From NCBI RefSeq assembly GCF_026626885.1, contig NZ_JAPNOA010000006.1:62001-126000 (forward strand): 64,000 nucleotides of DNA, in the 5' to 3' direction. Within the stretch, counting starts at the first letter, position 1, and the number at the start of each line of letters is the position of its first letter. A program made the translations under genes and the position numbers. The notes under the pieces are model-generated. The model was not told the DNA's origin. It did no database searches and worked only from the letters and a program-made list of their open reading frames with translations. Source of the stretch: Parathalassolituus penaei. Lineage in GTDB: Bacteria; Pseudomonadota; Gammaproteobacteria; Pseudomonadales; Oceanobacteraceae. Positions 7,319 through 16,552 of the stretch are shown here, in pieces.

Positions 7319-9547
7319 ATGAAAGCGGGATACCCGATACTGATGAGTGTGATGTTGCCGATACTGGCCACCCATGCAGTGGCAGACGATACCACCACGG
7401 ATGAACAGGGCATGATCATGCTGGACACCCTGAACGTCGTGGACACCGCTGCCGAGCAACTCAAGCAGGCTCAGGGAGTATCGGTGATTACCGCCGAGGA
7501 TCTGCAACACCGTCCGGTCAGCAACGATATCGCCGAGCTGGTGCGCACCATGCCGGGGGTCAACCTGTCTGGCAGCTCCAGCACCGGCCAGTATGGCAAC
7601 AACCGTCAGATTGATATTCGTGGCATGGGCCCGGAAAACACCCTGATCCTGATTGACGGCAAACCGGTGTTATCTCGCGATTCGGTCAAAATGGGACGCT
7701 CGGGCGAACGTAACACCCGTGGCGACAGTAACTGGGTGCCCGCCGAAATGATCGAACGCATCGAAGTGATCCGGGGGCCGGCGGCGGCCCGTTATGGCTC
7801 GGGTGCCGCCGGTGGTGTGGTCAACATCATCACCAAAAAACCGGAAAAGTCCGTTGTGCAGGTATCCGGCCAGCTCGAAGTACCGGAAAACTCCGACGAG
7901 GGTGGCAACCAGCGGGTTAACCTGATGGTCAGTGGCCCGGTCAGTGACAACCTGTCACACCGCACCTATGTGAACTACAACAAGAGCGAAGCCGACTCTG
8001 CCGATCTCAACCGCGACAGCACCGTATCCGAAAGTGCCGACAGCAGTGGTAATACCCGCACGGCCGCGGGTCAGGAAGGGGTTCGCAACGTCGATGTGAA
8101 CAGTGTGGCGACCTATCGCTACGACGCCGAAAACCGCTTCGAACTGGAAGGTGGCTTCAGCCGTCAGGGAAATATCTACGCCGGTGACAACGCCTTTCAG
8201 GGTGTCGACTACAACGACTACACCACCAGCAATATCGGCTCCGAAACCAACATCATGAAACGTGGCACCGTGGGGCTGACCCATCGCGGCGAATACGACG
8301 TGGGTAACTCCATGAGTTACATCCAGCTCGAACGCACGGTGAACACCCGCCTCAGCGAAGGCAACGTGGGAGGCACCGAAGGAGCGTTTAACAGCGACGA
8401 GTTTGTAACAACCTCACTCAACAACCTGTCGGCGAAAACCGAATGGAACCTGCCAGTGGTGGTAGGCGGTTTGCACCAGACCGTGACCCTCGGCGGTGAA
8501 TACCGTCTGGAAACCCTTAACGACAACGTCAACAACCAGAGCAGCATCAACGTCGAAGATGGCACCGTGATTCCCGGCACAACTCTGGATGCCAGCGAAC
8601 GAGATCCCAATGTCCGTGCCGATCTGTTCGGCCTTTATGTGGAAGACAACCTGTCGGTCCGGGACGACCTGACTCTGACCGGTGGCCTGCGCTTTGACCA
8701 CCACGGCATTACCGGCAACAACGTATCACCCAGCATCAACGCCAAATGGCTGACCACCGATCGTCTGTCATTCCAGGCCGGTGTCAGCAAGGCGTTCAAG
8801 GCTCCTAACCTGTACCAGCTCAACCCCAACTATGTGTACACCACCCGGGGTACTGGCTGTCCGGTGGACTATCCAAGCCTCGGTGGTGGCTGTTCGATTC
8901 TGGGCAACGCCGACCTCAAGAACGAAACCTCGATCAACAAGGAAATTGGCGTTAACTACAGCATTGATGAACGTACCAACATGGGCCTGACCTGGTTCCA
9001 CAACGACTATCGCAACAAGATTTCTACCGATGGCACCGACCCGGTGTATGTGTCCGGTACAACCCAGATCTTCCGTTGGGAGAACATTCCGGAAGCCGTG
9101 GTATCTGGCCTGGAAGGCAGCTTGCGTTTGCCGGTTATGGCGGCGGTTGATTTCAGCCTGAACGGCACCCTGATGCTGGAGTCGGAAAACAAGAGCACCG
9201 GTGAGGCGCTGTCGATTATTCCGCACTTCACCCTCAACAGTACGCTGAGCTGGCAAGTACAGGACAACTGGGAAATGGTCTTCAGCGGTCAGCACTACGG
9301 CCATACCGAAAGCCCGACCCAAACCTCTACCGGCTCGGAGCTGACCACCCAGTATGATCGCCCGTCTTACAGCATTTTTAACGTCGCCACGACCTACAAT
9401 ACCGCCTACGACGTGGACGTCAGCTTCTCGGTGAAAAACCTGTTCGACAAGGAAATCCGTCGTGAAGGGGTATCCAACACCGCTGGTGCCAATACCTATA
9501 ACGAGCCGGGCCGCAGTTATCTGATCGGGTTAACCAAGACCTTCTGA
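7319..9547 (+). CDS. TonB-dependent ferric siderophore receptor, FepA/PfeA/PirA type
   Basis: 742-aa outer-membrane receptor. A signal peptide ends near THAVA-DD and a TonB-box-like MLDTLNVVDT follows. The plug (about residues 45-165) carries RGMGPENTLILIDGKPV, SGERNTRGDSNWVPAEMIERIEVIRGPAAARYGSGAAGGVVNIIT, the FepA/PirA-type signature. The 22-strand barrel contains two cysteines at about 514 and 525, matching the disulfide-bearing outer loop of the FepA family, and ends in a C-terminal Phe. A Fur-like site precedes it and a reductase-type operon lies upstream. The ligand is probably a catecholate siderophore, but the exact one cannot be read from sequence. Confidence 0.92.
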   Translation: MKAGYPILMSVMLPILATHAVADDTTTDEQGMIMLDTLNVVDTAAEQLKQAQGVSVITAEDLQHRPVSNDIAELVRTMPGVNLSGSSSTGQYGNNRQIDIRGMGPENTLILIDGKPVLSRDSVKMGRSGERNTRGDSNWVPAEMIERIEVIRGPAAARYGSGAAGGVVNIITKKPEKSVVQVSGQLEVPENSDEGGNQRVNLMVSGPVSDNLSHRTYVNYNKSEADSADLNRDSTVSESADSSGNTRTAAGQEGVRNVDVNSVATYRYDAENRFELEGGFSRQGNIYAGDNAFQGVDYNDYTTSNIGSETNIMKRGTVGLTHRGEYDVGNSMSYIQLERTVNTRLSEGNVGGTEGAFNSDEFVTTSLNNLSAKTEWNLPVVVGGLHQTVTLGGEYRLETLNDNVNNQSSINVEDGTVIPGTTLDASERDPNVRADLFGLYVEDNLSVRDDLTLTGGLRFDHHGITGNNVSPSINAKWLTTDRLSFQAGVSKAFKAPNLYQLNPNYVYTTRGTGCPVDYPSLGGGCSILGNADLKNETSINKEIGVNYSIDERTNMGLTWFHNDYRNKISTDGTDPVYVSGTTQIFRWENIPEAVVSGLEGSLRLPVMAAVDFSLNGTLMLESENKSTGEALSIIPHFTLNSTLSWQVQDNWEMVFSGQHYGHTESPTQTSTGSELTTQYDRPSYSIFNVATTYNTAYDVDVSFSVKNLFDKEIRREGVSNTAGANTYNEPGRSYLIGLTKTF

Positions 9548-9588
9548 GCGCGGCAACCTGACAGGCAACCGCCGCTCCGACAGAAGCC

Positions 9589-9618
9589 GCAGTGGTCAGG
9601 CATAGGCCTGATCACTGC
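9589..9618 (+). terminator. Stem-loop after the siderophore receptor
   Basis: GCAGTGGTCAGG and CCTGATCACTGC form a 12-bp stem (one G-T pair) around a 6-nt loop, 40 bp after the receptor stop. There is no strong T run, so it may act as a processing hairpin or weak terminator for both convergent genes. Confidence 0.45.
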
Positions 9619-9627
9619 TGCAATGAC

Positions 9628-10038
9628 TCAGGCCAGGCTGGCCTGACGCTGCTCACGCTGAACAGGGTTAAGACACCCCGCTGCCGGATTATCGGTCAGC
9701 GGCAAACTCTCCATCTGCCAGGCCACCACGGCTTCCAGCGGGCTGGTTTCCGAGGTCAGCAGCAACCGGGTATCACGTTCAGCCAGACGGAAAATCACGC
9801 CGTCTCCGGCCGATGCCGCCAGTGCGATGTCCACCGCATGTAACGGATGACGCTCGGCATTATCCCGCACATGCCACTCATGCAGACTACCGGCATCCGT
9901 CAGGCTGATATTCCATACAGGCTCCGGCACCTGACCGTTCACCACCGCAAATACTTGCCACTCCAGTGCACGCCCGGCGTGTCCTGCGACTCGGTTATCA
10001 GCGTTCACGGCCACTGCGACCAAAATCTGTTCCGACAT
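9628..10038 (-). CDS. NifX/NifB-type iron-molybdenum cofactor domain protein
   Basis: 136 aa. It resembles the dinitrogenase iron-molybdenum cofactor family (PF02579-like): ILVAVAVNADNRVAGHAGRALEWQVFAV at the start, a HPLHAVDIALAASAGDGVIFRLAERDTRLLLTSET core and a VVAWQ ending. GGGAG lies 7 nt before the ATG. No nitrogenase genes are nearby, and such proteins occur widely in non-fixing bacteria with unknown roles. It converges with the siderophore receptor, and the molybdate locus is 5 kb away; whether it handles a metal cluster is a guess. Confidence 0.7.
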   Translation of the reverse strand: MSEQILVAVAVNADNRVAGHAGRALEWQVFAVVNGQVPEPVWNISLTDAGSLHEWHVRDNAERHPLHAVDIALAASAGDGVIFRLAERDTRLLLTSETSPLEAVVAWQMESLPLTDNPAAGCLNPVQREQRQASLA

Positions 10039-10431
10039 GCTGTTACTCCCTGAAACCTGTGAATTAGTCCACATACTGACAAGTTCTATGGGCTTGTGCT
10101 TGTTTTAAAGCAGCAATTGGCTCTCTATGTGACATTCCAGATGCCAATGGCAGCAATGTTATAAATCCTGCACAGCACTCTCGCTGCCGTCATCCAAATG
10201 TCAGAAAACTCCAGCCAGTCGCGACTTCTGCGTAAGCAAATCGCAAGGATATTTCAGCAACATTTCTCATCAGGAAATGATTGGTCAGGAATATCCCGGA
10301 CGGGCTTTATTACCCATAGTCATACCCAGCATCCTGTTATAAATCCTCACCAGAGCCTGACTTTGCGGAATGCTGCCCTCATGAATCTCCAGCCAAACTG
10401 TGCCCCGACCTCCTCCGAATCTGTGCTACCG
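10039..10431. other. Intergenic region with a repeated 12-bp word
   Basis: 393 bp without a supported gene. The word GTTATAAATCCT occurs twice, near 10158 and 10335, each preceded by a CAGCA-type sequence. Both copies contain a TATAAAT that could serve as a -10 box. An open frame extends left from the lipoprotein to 10198, but its extra N-terminus does not look like coding sequence and lacks a ribosome-binding site. Confidence 0.35.
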
Positions 10432-12009
10432 ATGACCAGACGCTGGCCATCCCTGCTACTACTGTTGGCCGCCTGTATGGTCAGCACACCACTGCTGGTG
10501 TCTTGTGGTGGCGGTGATCCGGTGGTTTCGACCAGCAGTGATTCGGACGATTCCGATGACAGTTCTGACGACAGCTCGGACGATTCCGACGACTCCGACA
10601 CTACCGTCGAAACTAATATTTCCTATTATCCGCTGGCGTTTTTGCATGTGGGGATGGACGAATATTACGGTGCCACGGACGATGCGTTTCGCATTGAAAC
10701 GACCTCGCCGTTTATCTACAACTATCTGATTGTGCCAGTCGACTCCAGCACTCTGGAGCCGGTCGATACCGCCACCACCGACACCTATCTGACCCAGGTC
10801 GACGATGTCACCATCGACAACGATGAAAGCCATCCAATCTTGCAAAAAGTGCTGGGCCACGAGGTGTATCTGAACACTGCTATTGTGATTGATACCTCGT
10901 CCAGTATGGACAGTGTCAGCAAGTCAGCCCTGCTGGCAGAGGTTCGCTCCTATATTTCACAATCGCTGAACCGCAGCAGTGATGTGTTAACCCAGCAGGC
11001 GTTTACCATCTGGGCCTTTGGTGACGCCACCCATGTGGTGAACCTGACCGGCAGCTTCAGCAACGATTACGATACGCTCAGCGCCAACCTCGATACCTTG
11101 CAAACCCAATGGAACGCAGCAGCCTATGGTCGCAGTTCGGCCCTCTATCAGGCGGTAGTGGCGGCCGTCGGCAGTTATGTTGGGGATGGCTCTTACAACG
11201 ATAACGGTGGTGGTGCCTACGATTACCTGAACGACGGTGCTCCCGACCTGTACGACAGCGCCACCATGGACAGCACCACGGTTTCCAGTGTGGTGGTGAT
11301 TTCGTCTGGCAGTAACACCGTGGGTGGTTTCGACGCCGATGCGGTCGACACCGCGCTCACCTGGCAAACCCTGATGACCTACGACACCAGCTCCGATGAC
11401 TATTCCGAAAGCTGGAGTGGCAAACCGCTCTACTACGTGGTGTTGGCTGACAGCAGTGACGAAAGTCTGGCCGACCTCGCCACCAGCACCATCAGCGCCA
11501 ACCTCAGCAGTGGCAGTTACAGCTTTGCCGGCCAGTTGATCAGCGCCGAAGACAGCAGCCTGGAAGAACGCCTGCATACCGATGGTGGCACCTGGGTTTA
11601 TCGCTTTGCGTTTTTGCCACGCAACGGTGAACACACCACTTCGTTTTCCTCACAAACCAGTTATTACGGCTACAGCCTGACTGGCACAGTGGATCTCACC
11701 GATGGCGGCTCGGCCAGTATTGGCACTCCGGAAGAAGAACTCGGCAGCCTGGTGGAAATCACCGGCGCCAATCAGGAATATCTGGCCAATAACAAGGCCA
11801 GTATCAGTGAAATCACCAGCCTGTATCCGGCTACCCGCTGGGTAACCACGACCTACAGTGCTTCGGATTATCAATGGACCGTGGCGGGTAGCAGCCGCAC
11901 GGCAGACAGCAACGGGGCAATCAGCATCAGCTCCACTGACATTGGCAAAACGGTGGTATTAACCAACACCACACTGGGCCAGAGCATCAGCCTGACGATC
12001 GTTCAGTAG
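10432..12009 (+). CDS. Von Willebrand factor type A domain lipoprotein
   Basis: 525 aa from the ATG at 10432, chosen because MTRRWPSLLLLLAAC...LLVSC is a complete lipoprotein signal with Cys at residue 25. An ATG at 10381 is the alternative. An acidic Ser/Asp linker (about residues 36-60, repeated SDDSD units) follows. The vWA domain starts near residue 145 and has the MIDAS motif DTSSSM at 154-159. The C-terminus (about residues 450-525) looks like a small beta domain. Probably a surface or periplasmic adhesion/metal-dependent binding lipoprotein; no substrate can be assigned. It stands alone, convergent with a diguanylate cyclase. Confidence 0.75.
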   Translation: MTRRWPSLLLLLAACMVSTPLLVSCGGGDPVVSTSSDSDDSDDSSDDSSDDSDDSDTTVETNISYYPLAFLHVGMDEYYGATDDAFRIETTSPFIYNYLIVPVDSSTLEPVDTATTDTYLTQVDDVTIDNDESHPILQKVLGHEVYLNTAIVIDTSSSMDSVSKSALLAEVRSYISQSLNRSSDVLTQQAFTIWAFGDATHVVNLTGSFSNDYDTLSANLDTLQTQWNAAAYGRSSALYQAVVAAVGSYVGDGSYNDNGGGAYDYLNDGAPDLYDSATMDSTTVSSVVVISSGSNTVGGFDADAVDTALTWQTLMTYDTSSDDYSESWSGKPLYYVVLADSSDESLADLATSTISANLSSGSYSFAGQLISAEDSSLEERLHTDGGTWVYRFAFLPRNGEHTTSFSSQTSYYGYSLTGTVDLTDGGSASIGTPEEELGSLVEITGANQEYLANNKASISEITSLYPATRWVTTTYSASDYQWTVAGSSRTADSNGAISISSTDIGKTVVLTNTTLGQSISLTIVQ

Positions 12010-12044
12010 CTGCATATTCATCAGAAAAACAGCCACCATTATGT

Positions 12045-13337
12045 TTATTGGAGGCTGTTCGATCTGCCTACTGATTTGTCGAGATCAATCAGCACAACCC
12101 GATTACGGCCATTCATCTTGGCCTTGTAAAGCGCCTCGTCGGCTTGCTCCATCAGGATTTCCAGTTCCACCTTGCGAGAGGTACACACACCGATACTCAC
12201 CGTAACTGACAAGGTGTCATTGTCCTGAGAATCGATTTCCACCGCCGCAATGGCCTTGCGCAAACCGTCCATCAGAGCGGTTGCCTGCTCGCCAGTACAC
12301 CCCGGCAACAGGATACTGAACTCCTCTCCGCCGGTGCGTGCCAGCAAGAAACGCCCAAGATGGCTCGACATTTCTGCGGATACAGCCTTTAACACCTGGT
12401 CGCCTATATGATGGCCAAAAGCATCGTTCACATATTTAAAGTGGTCAATATCAAGGGTCGCAAGGCTGCAGATTCGGCCGCCCTGCGGAGCCATCCGCGA
12501 AATCGCCTGCATCAGGAAATAACGACGGTTATACAAACCGGTGAGGAAATCACGCTCGGCCTGCTCCTTGAGTTTAAGCAGAGCTTCGATCGACTGGGTA
12601 TTGTTGTTGACCCGGCATATAAATTCCTCAAGGCCAAACGGCTTGGGCAGAAAGTCGTCGGCACCACTCTTGATAAAGTCGACGGTCAGCTGTTCACGGC
12701 CACGGTTAACCCCGGACACCGCCAGAATCCCCACCGGCCGATCACCAAAGTTGTAACGCACCGTTTGCACCAGCTCCAGACCGTTCATGCCCGGCAATTC
12801 GTGATCCACCACCATCAGACGGATATCATCACGTTCCGACAACAGGCGCAGCGCTTCTTCAGAGGAATGAGCCTCAACCACCGGATACTGGTGCAGCTGC
12901 AACATTCTGCGCATACTGTTCAGGCAAGTTGGAGAATCGTCCACCACCAGCACCGGGAACTGCCGGTTCAGGCTCAGACGCCGTAACATCTTGACCGCAT
13001 AGGGATACCAGTAACGGCCATCCTTGGTAACAAAATCCACTACGCCCTTGTCAATCCAGCGGTTACGCACTTTCGCACCACTGGCAGAAGTCAGAATAAT
13101 GGTGGGAATATCCCAGGCCAGTACGTCCTCAACCACTTCACCATCGGGGGCATCCGGCAAGGCAAGGTCAACCAGTGCACCGGCAATGGTGCCTGAATGG
13201 TCAAGCAGCATCCCCTGCGCCTGTTTACGAGTTTCAGCCAACACCATCCGATCCCCCAATGTATTGGTAATCAGGTGCCGGAGAATCTTGATGACAACCG
13301 GATTATCTTCCACGACCAGATACGTAAGCATATCCAT
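12045..13337 (-). CDS. Response regulator with two receiver domains and a GGDEF domain (diguanylate cyclase)
   Basis: 430 aa. Receiver 1 spans about 5-120 with the probable phosphoacceptor D57 (LVDLALPD). Receiver 2 spans 127-245 with D178 (VVDHELPGMNG) and the K in PKPFG. The GGDEF domain spans about 265-420 with GGEEF at 336-340, consistent with c-di-GMP synthesis. The RxxD product-inhibition site expected upstream of GGEEF is absent (LGRF there). AGGA lies before the ATG at 13337. This is PleD-like architecture. No partner kinase is adjacent, so its signal is unknown. Confidence 0.92.
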   Translation of the reverse strand: MDMLTYLVVEDNPVVIKILRHLITNTLGDRMVLAETRKQAQGMLLDHSGTIAGALVDLALPDAPDGEVVEDVLAWDIPTIILTSASGAKVRNRWIDKGVVDFVTKDGRYWYPYAVKMLRRLSLNRQFPVLVVDDSPTCLNSMRRMLQLHQYPVVEAHSSEEALRLLSERDDIRLMVVDHELPGMNGLELVQTVRYNFGDRPVGILAVSGVNRGREQLTVDFIKSGADDFLPKPFGLEEFICRVNNNTQSIEALLKLKEQAERDFLTGLYNRRYFLMQAISRMAPQGGRICSLATLDIDHFKYVNDAFGHHIGDQVLKAVSAEMSSHLGRFLLARTGGEEFSILLPGCTGEQATALMDGLRKAIAAVEIDSQDNDTLSVTVSIGVCTSRKVELEILMEQADEALYKAKMNGRNRVVLIDLDKSVGRSNSLQ

Positions 13338-13465
13338 CCGAATTCCTGGGATTGATCCTTACAGTCTAGTCAGCAATCAGCCAGACGCAGGACGATTTGG
13401 AGTGGATCGTTGTGGCCCCTATAATGTCATCCTTTCCTGCCCTTTATTCACCAGCCGGTACCCGC

Positions 13466-14281
13466 ATGAGCCATAAAAAACGCCGTGAAATTCCTGCTTA
13501 CGGCCAAGCCATCATCGAAACCCACTTCCACCTCGATTATCTGAAGGATGCTCCGGCGGCGCAGATTCTGGAGGAAGCCCGTGCGATTGGGGTGGAACGT
13601 TTCATGACCATCAGCGTGGACCCGGCCAACATGACCGCCGCCCGTGATCTGGCCGAACAGTTTGACGATGTCTGGTTTACCGCCGGGGTTCACCCGCATG
13701 AAGCGGGCAGTTTTGATAACAGCACGGCAGACTGGATCAACCAGCACGCCAGCCACCCGAAACTGGTCGCGATTGGTGAAATTGGTCTGGATTATTACTA
13801 CGACCACTGTGACCGCACGGTGCAACGTCAGGTGTTCTGCCGCCAGCTGGAAATGGCTATCGAACACCAGCTGCCCGTGGTGATTCACACCCGCGATGCC
13901 GATGAAGACAGCATTGCTATCCTGCGTGAATACGCCCCCCGCATGCCCCGCAAGGGCGTGATTCACAGCTTCACCTCAGGAATGGAACTGGCCATGGAGG
14001 GCGTCGAACTGGGCTTCTGTTTGGGCATCAACGGCATCGTTACCTTTAACAAGGCCGACAACGTGCGCGAAGTGGTCGCGGCTACTCCGTTGGAAAACCT
14101 GCTGCTGGAAACCGATGCGCCATTCCTGACACCAATGCCTTTCCGCGGCATTGAAAACGCGCCGAAGTACCTGCCGTTTGTGGCGGAGAAAATCGCCGAA
14201 GTCAAACAGCTGACAGTTGAGCAGGTACTACAACAAACCCGCCTGAACGCCATGCGCGAGTTTTTCTTACATCAGATGTAA
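13466..14281 (+). CDS. TatD-family metal-dependent hydrolase
   Basis: 271 aa. The TIM-barrel hydrolase signatures are present: ETHFHLDYLKD near the N-terminus (the usual DxHxHxD metal motif in variant form), GVHPHEA, AIGEIGLDYYYD, PVVIHTRDADED and LLLETDAPFLTP near the C-terminus. These carry the metal-ligand His, Glu and Asp residues. TatD enzymes are 3'-5' DNA/RNA exonucleases or deoxyribonucleases; the physiological substrate here is not known. The first motif has E-T-H-F-H instead of the common D-x-H-x-H, so it may be a TatD paralogue rather than TatD itself. The start MSHKKRR at 13466 is chosen over a longer frame without a ribosome-binding site. Confidence 0.85.
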   Translation: MSHKKRREIPAYGQAIIETHFHLDYLKDAPAAQILEEARAIGVERFMTISVDPANMTAARDLAEQFDDVWFTAGVHPHEAGSFDNSTADWINQHASHPKLVAIGEIGLDYYYDHCDRTVQRQVFCRQLEMAIEHQLPVVIHTRDADEDSIAILREYAPRMPRKGVIHSFTSGMELAMEGVELGFCLGINGIVTFNKADNVREVVAATPLENLLLETDAPFLTPMPFRGIENAPKYLPFVAEKIAEVKQLTVEQVLQQTRLNAMREFFLHQM

Positions 14282-14330
14282 CGTGCACAGCACCAGAAGC
14301 TCCCGTCACCGAGTGTCATCACACAGGCAT

Positions 14331-14642
14331 TCAGTGAGAATGGTGAGACGAGTCGTGATGCGACTCGTCGACTTCCTTGTGACGCATCGGAAACATCAGT
14401 TCGTAATAGAGCCAGGGAACTCCCAGATCGAGTAATAACGTCCACCAGCCGGATTCAACCGGCAGCTGTACGCCCAATAACAAACTGAAGATAAACCCGG
14501 TTAACAGCAGATGGGCAAAAATCCGGTCCTTGTCGACCAGCTCCGCCCCACAAAAGCGACACGGCAACATCACCGGTTGGGTATAACGGATGATAAAACG
14601 ACGGAAAAAGCCGACATGGCGGCCACAGTCAGGGCAGTACAT
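14331..14642 (-). CDS. Small zinc-ribbon membrane protein (paralogue 1)
   Basis: 103 aa. Four cysteines in two pairs (C3/C6 and C28/C31, CPDC and CRFC) form a probable zinc ribbon, followed by two hydrophobic helices (about 43-60 and 64-82), a basic PMRHKE motif and a His-rich tail. GGGAGG precedes the ATG. A related protein is encoded 260 bp upstream on the same strand. The overall plan recalls a shortened PqiA-type domain, but I cannot name the family. Confidence 0.7.
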   Translation of the reverse strand: MYCPDCGRHVGFFRRFIIRYTQPVMLPCRFCGAELVDKDRIFAHLLLTGFIFSLLLGVQLPVESGWWTLLLDLGVPWLYYELMFPMRHKEVDESHHDSSHHSH

Positions 14643-14901
14643 AACATCCCTCCCGAGAAAGGTTCCAGACGCGGACAATACGGGAGAACAACAGCGATGT
14701 GGTGATCTTGATGATCACAAAAAGACAACAGTAAAGCCCCATGTTCAAGGCAAAAACCATGCAGGGCAAACCGACTACAGCCGAAACAGCACAAACTCCA
14801 CGCACATGTCAATCCTTGACAAGAATGACAGCTATCGATGCCCCTGGATCGGGAAGGCGCCAATAACAGCCAGAATAACAGCCTTACCCAATTGGTAACG
14901 G

Positions 14902-15189
14902 TTATGGCTGGTTTTCAGGATCATGACGCATCGGCATCAACAACTGGAAATAAATGAATGGAATACCAACGACCATAAGAGCATTTAACCAAATCGACTC
15001 AATTGGCAGTTGAACTCCCAGCAAGAGAGAAAAGATCAGGCCCGTGATGATGCCATGACAGAAAACACGATCCCGGTCTACCATCTCGTGCCCGCACTTA
15101 CGACAAGGCAACATCACACCGGTCGTGTAATGAGTCAGCAAACGACGTATACATAGACAACGGGCACCACAATCAGGGCAATAGCTCAT
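14902..15189 (-). CDS. Small zinc-ribbon membrane protein (paralogue 2)
   Basis: 95 aa. It has the same plan as its downstream neighbour: CPDC and CRKC pairs (C4/C7, C29/C32), the shared run TGLIFSLLLGVQLPIES, a second helix, and a PMRHDPE ending. Two extra cysteines (C11, C13) are present. GGGAGAG lies upstream of the ATG. The two genes are clearly a local duplication, separated by about 260 bp with no gene between them. Function unknown. Confidence 0.7.
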   Translation of the reverse strand: MSYCPDCGARCLCIRRLLTHYTTGVMLPCRKCGHEMVDRDRVFCHGIITGLIFSLLLGVQLPIESIWLNALMVVGIPFIYFQLLMPMRHDPENQP

Positions 15190-15438
15190 ATATCAACTCT
15201 CCCTTTTTTCCCTGGTTCCTGCAGACTTTGCCACGATCAAACGCTCTGACCAGAACAATCAAATCAGCAATACAAAGCGTTCTGGTCTTTGAGTGTGTTA
15301 ACACTATCACGATAGTCTTTTGATTTTATGATCCACAGCACATTTTTTTGATTGTCCTACAAAACAACAACAAAACCAGCAAGAATTTGTCGCTTTTTGA
15401 TATTTCCACACTCATACCCTTCATTCACAGGAGGCAGA

Positions 15439-16479
15439 ATGGCATTCCGATTTGTACGAAAACAACGAGGACGAATAAACCTCGCGTTGCAAGGTGGTGG
15501 TGCTCACGGTGCATTTACCTGGGGGGTACTGGATTATTTGCTGGAACACGGTGCACTGGATATCGAAGGCATCAGCGGCACAAGTGCCGGAGCCATGAAC
15601 GCTGTTGCGGTTGCTCATGGATTTATGGAGAACAGTTATGATGGTGCACGTGAAACGCTGAGTCTGTTTTGGGGACGAGTAGCTTCGAGTTCACCTTTCA
15701 AGATGGCATCCAGAACCTCGGACGACAGCCTGCTGGTATCGCCGGCCCTTACTCTGATGATGAGCTTTACCCACTACTTCTCGCCCTATCAGCTCAACCC
15801 GCTGGAGCTGAATCCACTACGGGACATTGTTACCAGCCTCTACGACTTCGATAAACTGGCTCACCAAAGTCCGATCAAACTTTTTATCGCCACGACTCAC
15901 GCCAACAGCGGCCATTTACGGCTGTTCCAGACCCACGAGATCAATGCCGATGTGCTGATGGCGTCGGCCTGTTTGCCAGCCCTGCATCACAGCGTTGAAA
16001 TGGATGGTGAACCCTACTGGGATGGCGGCTACTCCGCCAATCCGGCCATTTTTCCTCTGTATTACCACTGCCAGAGCCCGGATATCTTGCTGATTCTGCT
16101 CACACCAGCCATTCTTGGCAGCAACCCCATCACGGCCGATGAGATCAAGACCCGTGCCATGGACATTGCCTTTAACGCGGCTTTTTTGCGAGAAATGCGC
16201 AGTATTGATGAAGCCCGTCAGTTTGCAACGCGCACCTGGCTTCCCAAAGGGCCGCTGGAGCGCAATCTGCTGCGTCTGCGCTTCCATATGATCAGCCCGG
16301 ACGAACGTATGCATGCCATGCCATCCGCCACTCGCATGGTCGCCGACCGCGACTTTCTGCATTTATTACGGGATATGGGCCGCGAACAGGCGCAAAACTG
16401 GCTACAACAACACCGCCGCCGAATCGGACGCGAGTCAAGCCTCGACATTGGCCAGCTGTTCCGTTGTCACCCGGCATAA
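15439..16479 (+). CDS. Patatin-like phospholipase
   Basis: 346 aa. The oxyanion-hole motif GGGAHG (19-24), the nucleophile elbow GTSAG (Ser49) and the dyad aspartate in DGGYSANP (D195) are all present, so a serine lipid acyl hydrolase is well supported. No signal peptide is seen; the protein is probably cytoplasmic or peripheral on the inner membrane. An AGGAGG sits 4 nt before the ATG at 15439; a longer frame upstream lacks this. It is followed by a small hypothetical gene and an Na+/H+ antiporter on the same strand. The substrate is unknown. Confidence 0.9.
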   Translation: MAFRFVRKQRGRINLALQGGGAHGAFTWGVLDYLLEHGALDIEGISGTSAGAMNAVAVAHGFMENSYDGARETLSLFWGRVASSSPFKMASRTSDDSLLVSPALTLMMSFTHYFSPYQLNPLELNPLRDIVTSLYDFDKLAHQSPIKLFIATTHANSGHLRLFQTHEINADVLMASACLPALHHSVEMDGEPYWDGGYSANPAIFPLYYHCQSPDILLILLTPAILGSNPITADEIKTRAMDIAFNAAFLREMRSIDEARQFATRTWLPKGPLERNLLRLRFHMISPDERMHAMPSATRMVADRDFLHLLRDMGREQAQNWLQQHRRRIGRESSLDIGQLFRCHPA

Positions 16480-16552
16480 CCGCGCCGGGATTGCAGTCGG
16501 GATGCAGCTCTGGCAAGGTAAAAGATTGCCTGAGAACGCCAACAGACCATTC

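Noticed and set aside
10198-10431. Upstream extension of the vWA lipoprotein gene
   Set aside because: The extra N-terminus would bury the lipoprotein signal and has no supporting start signals.
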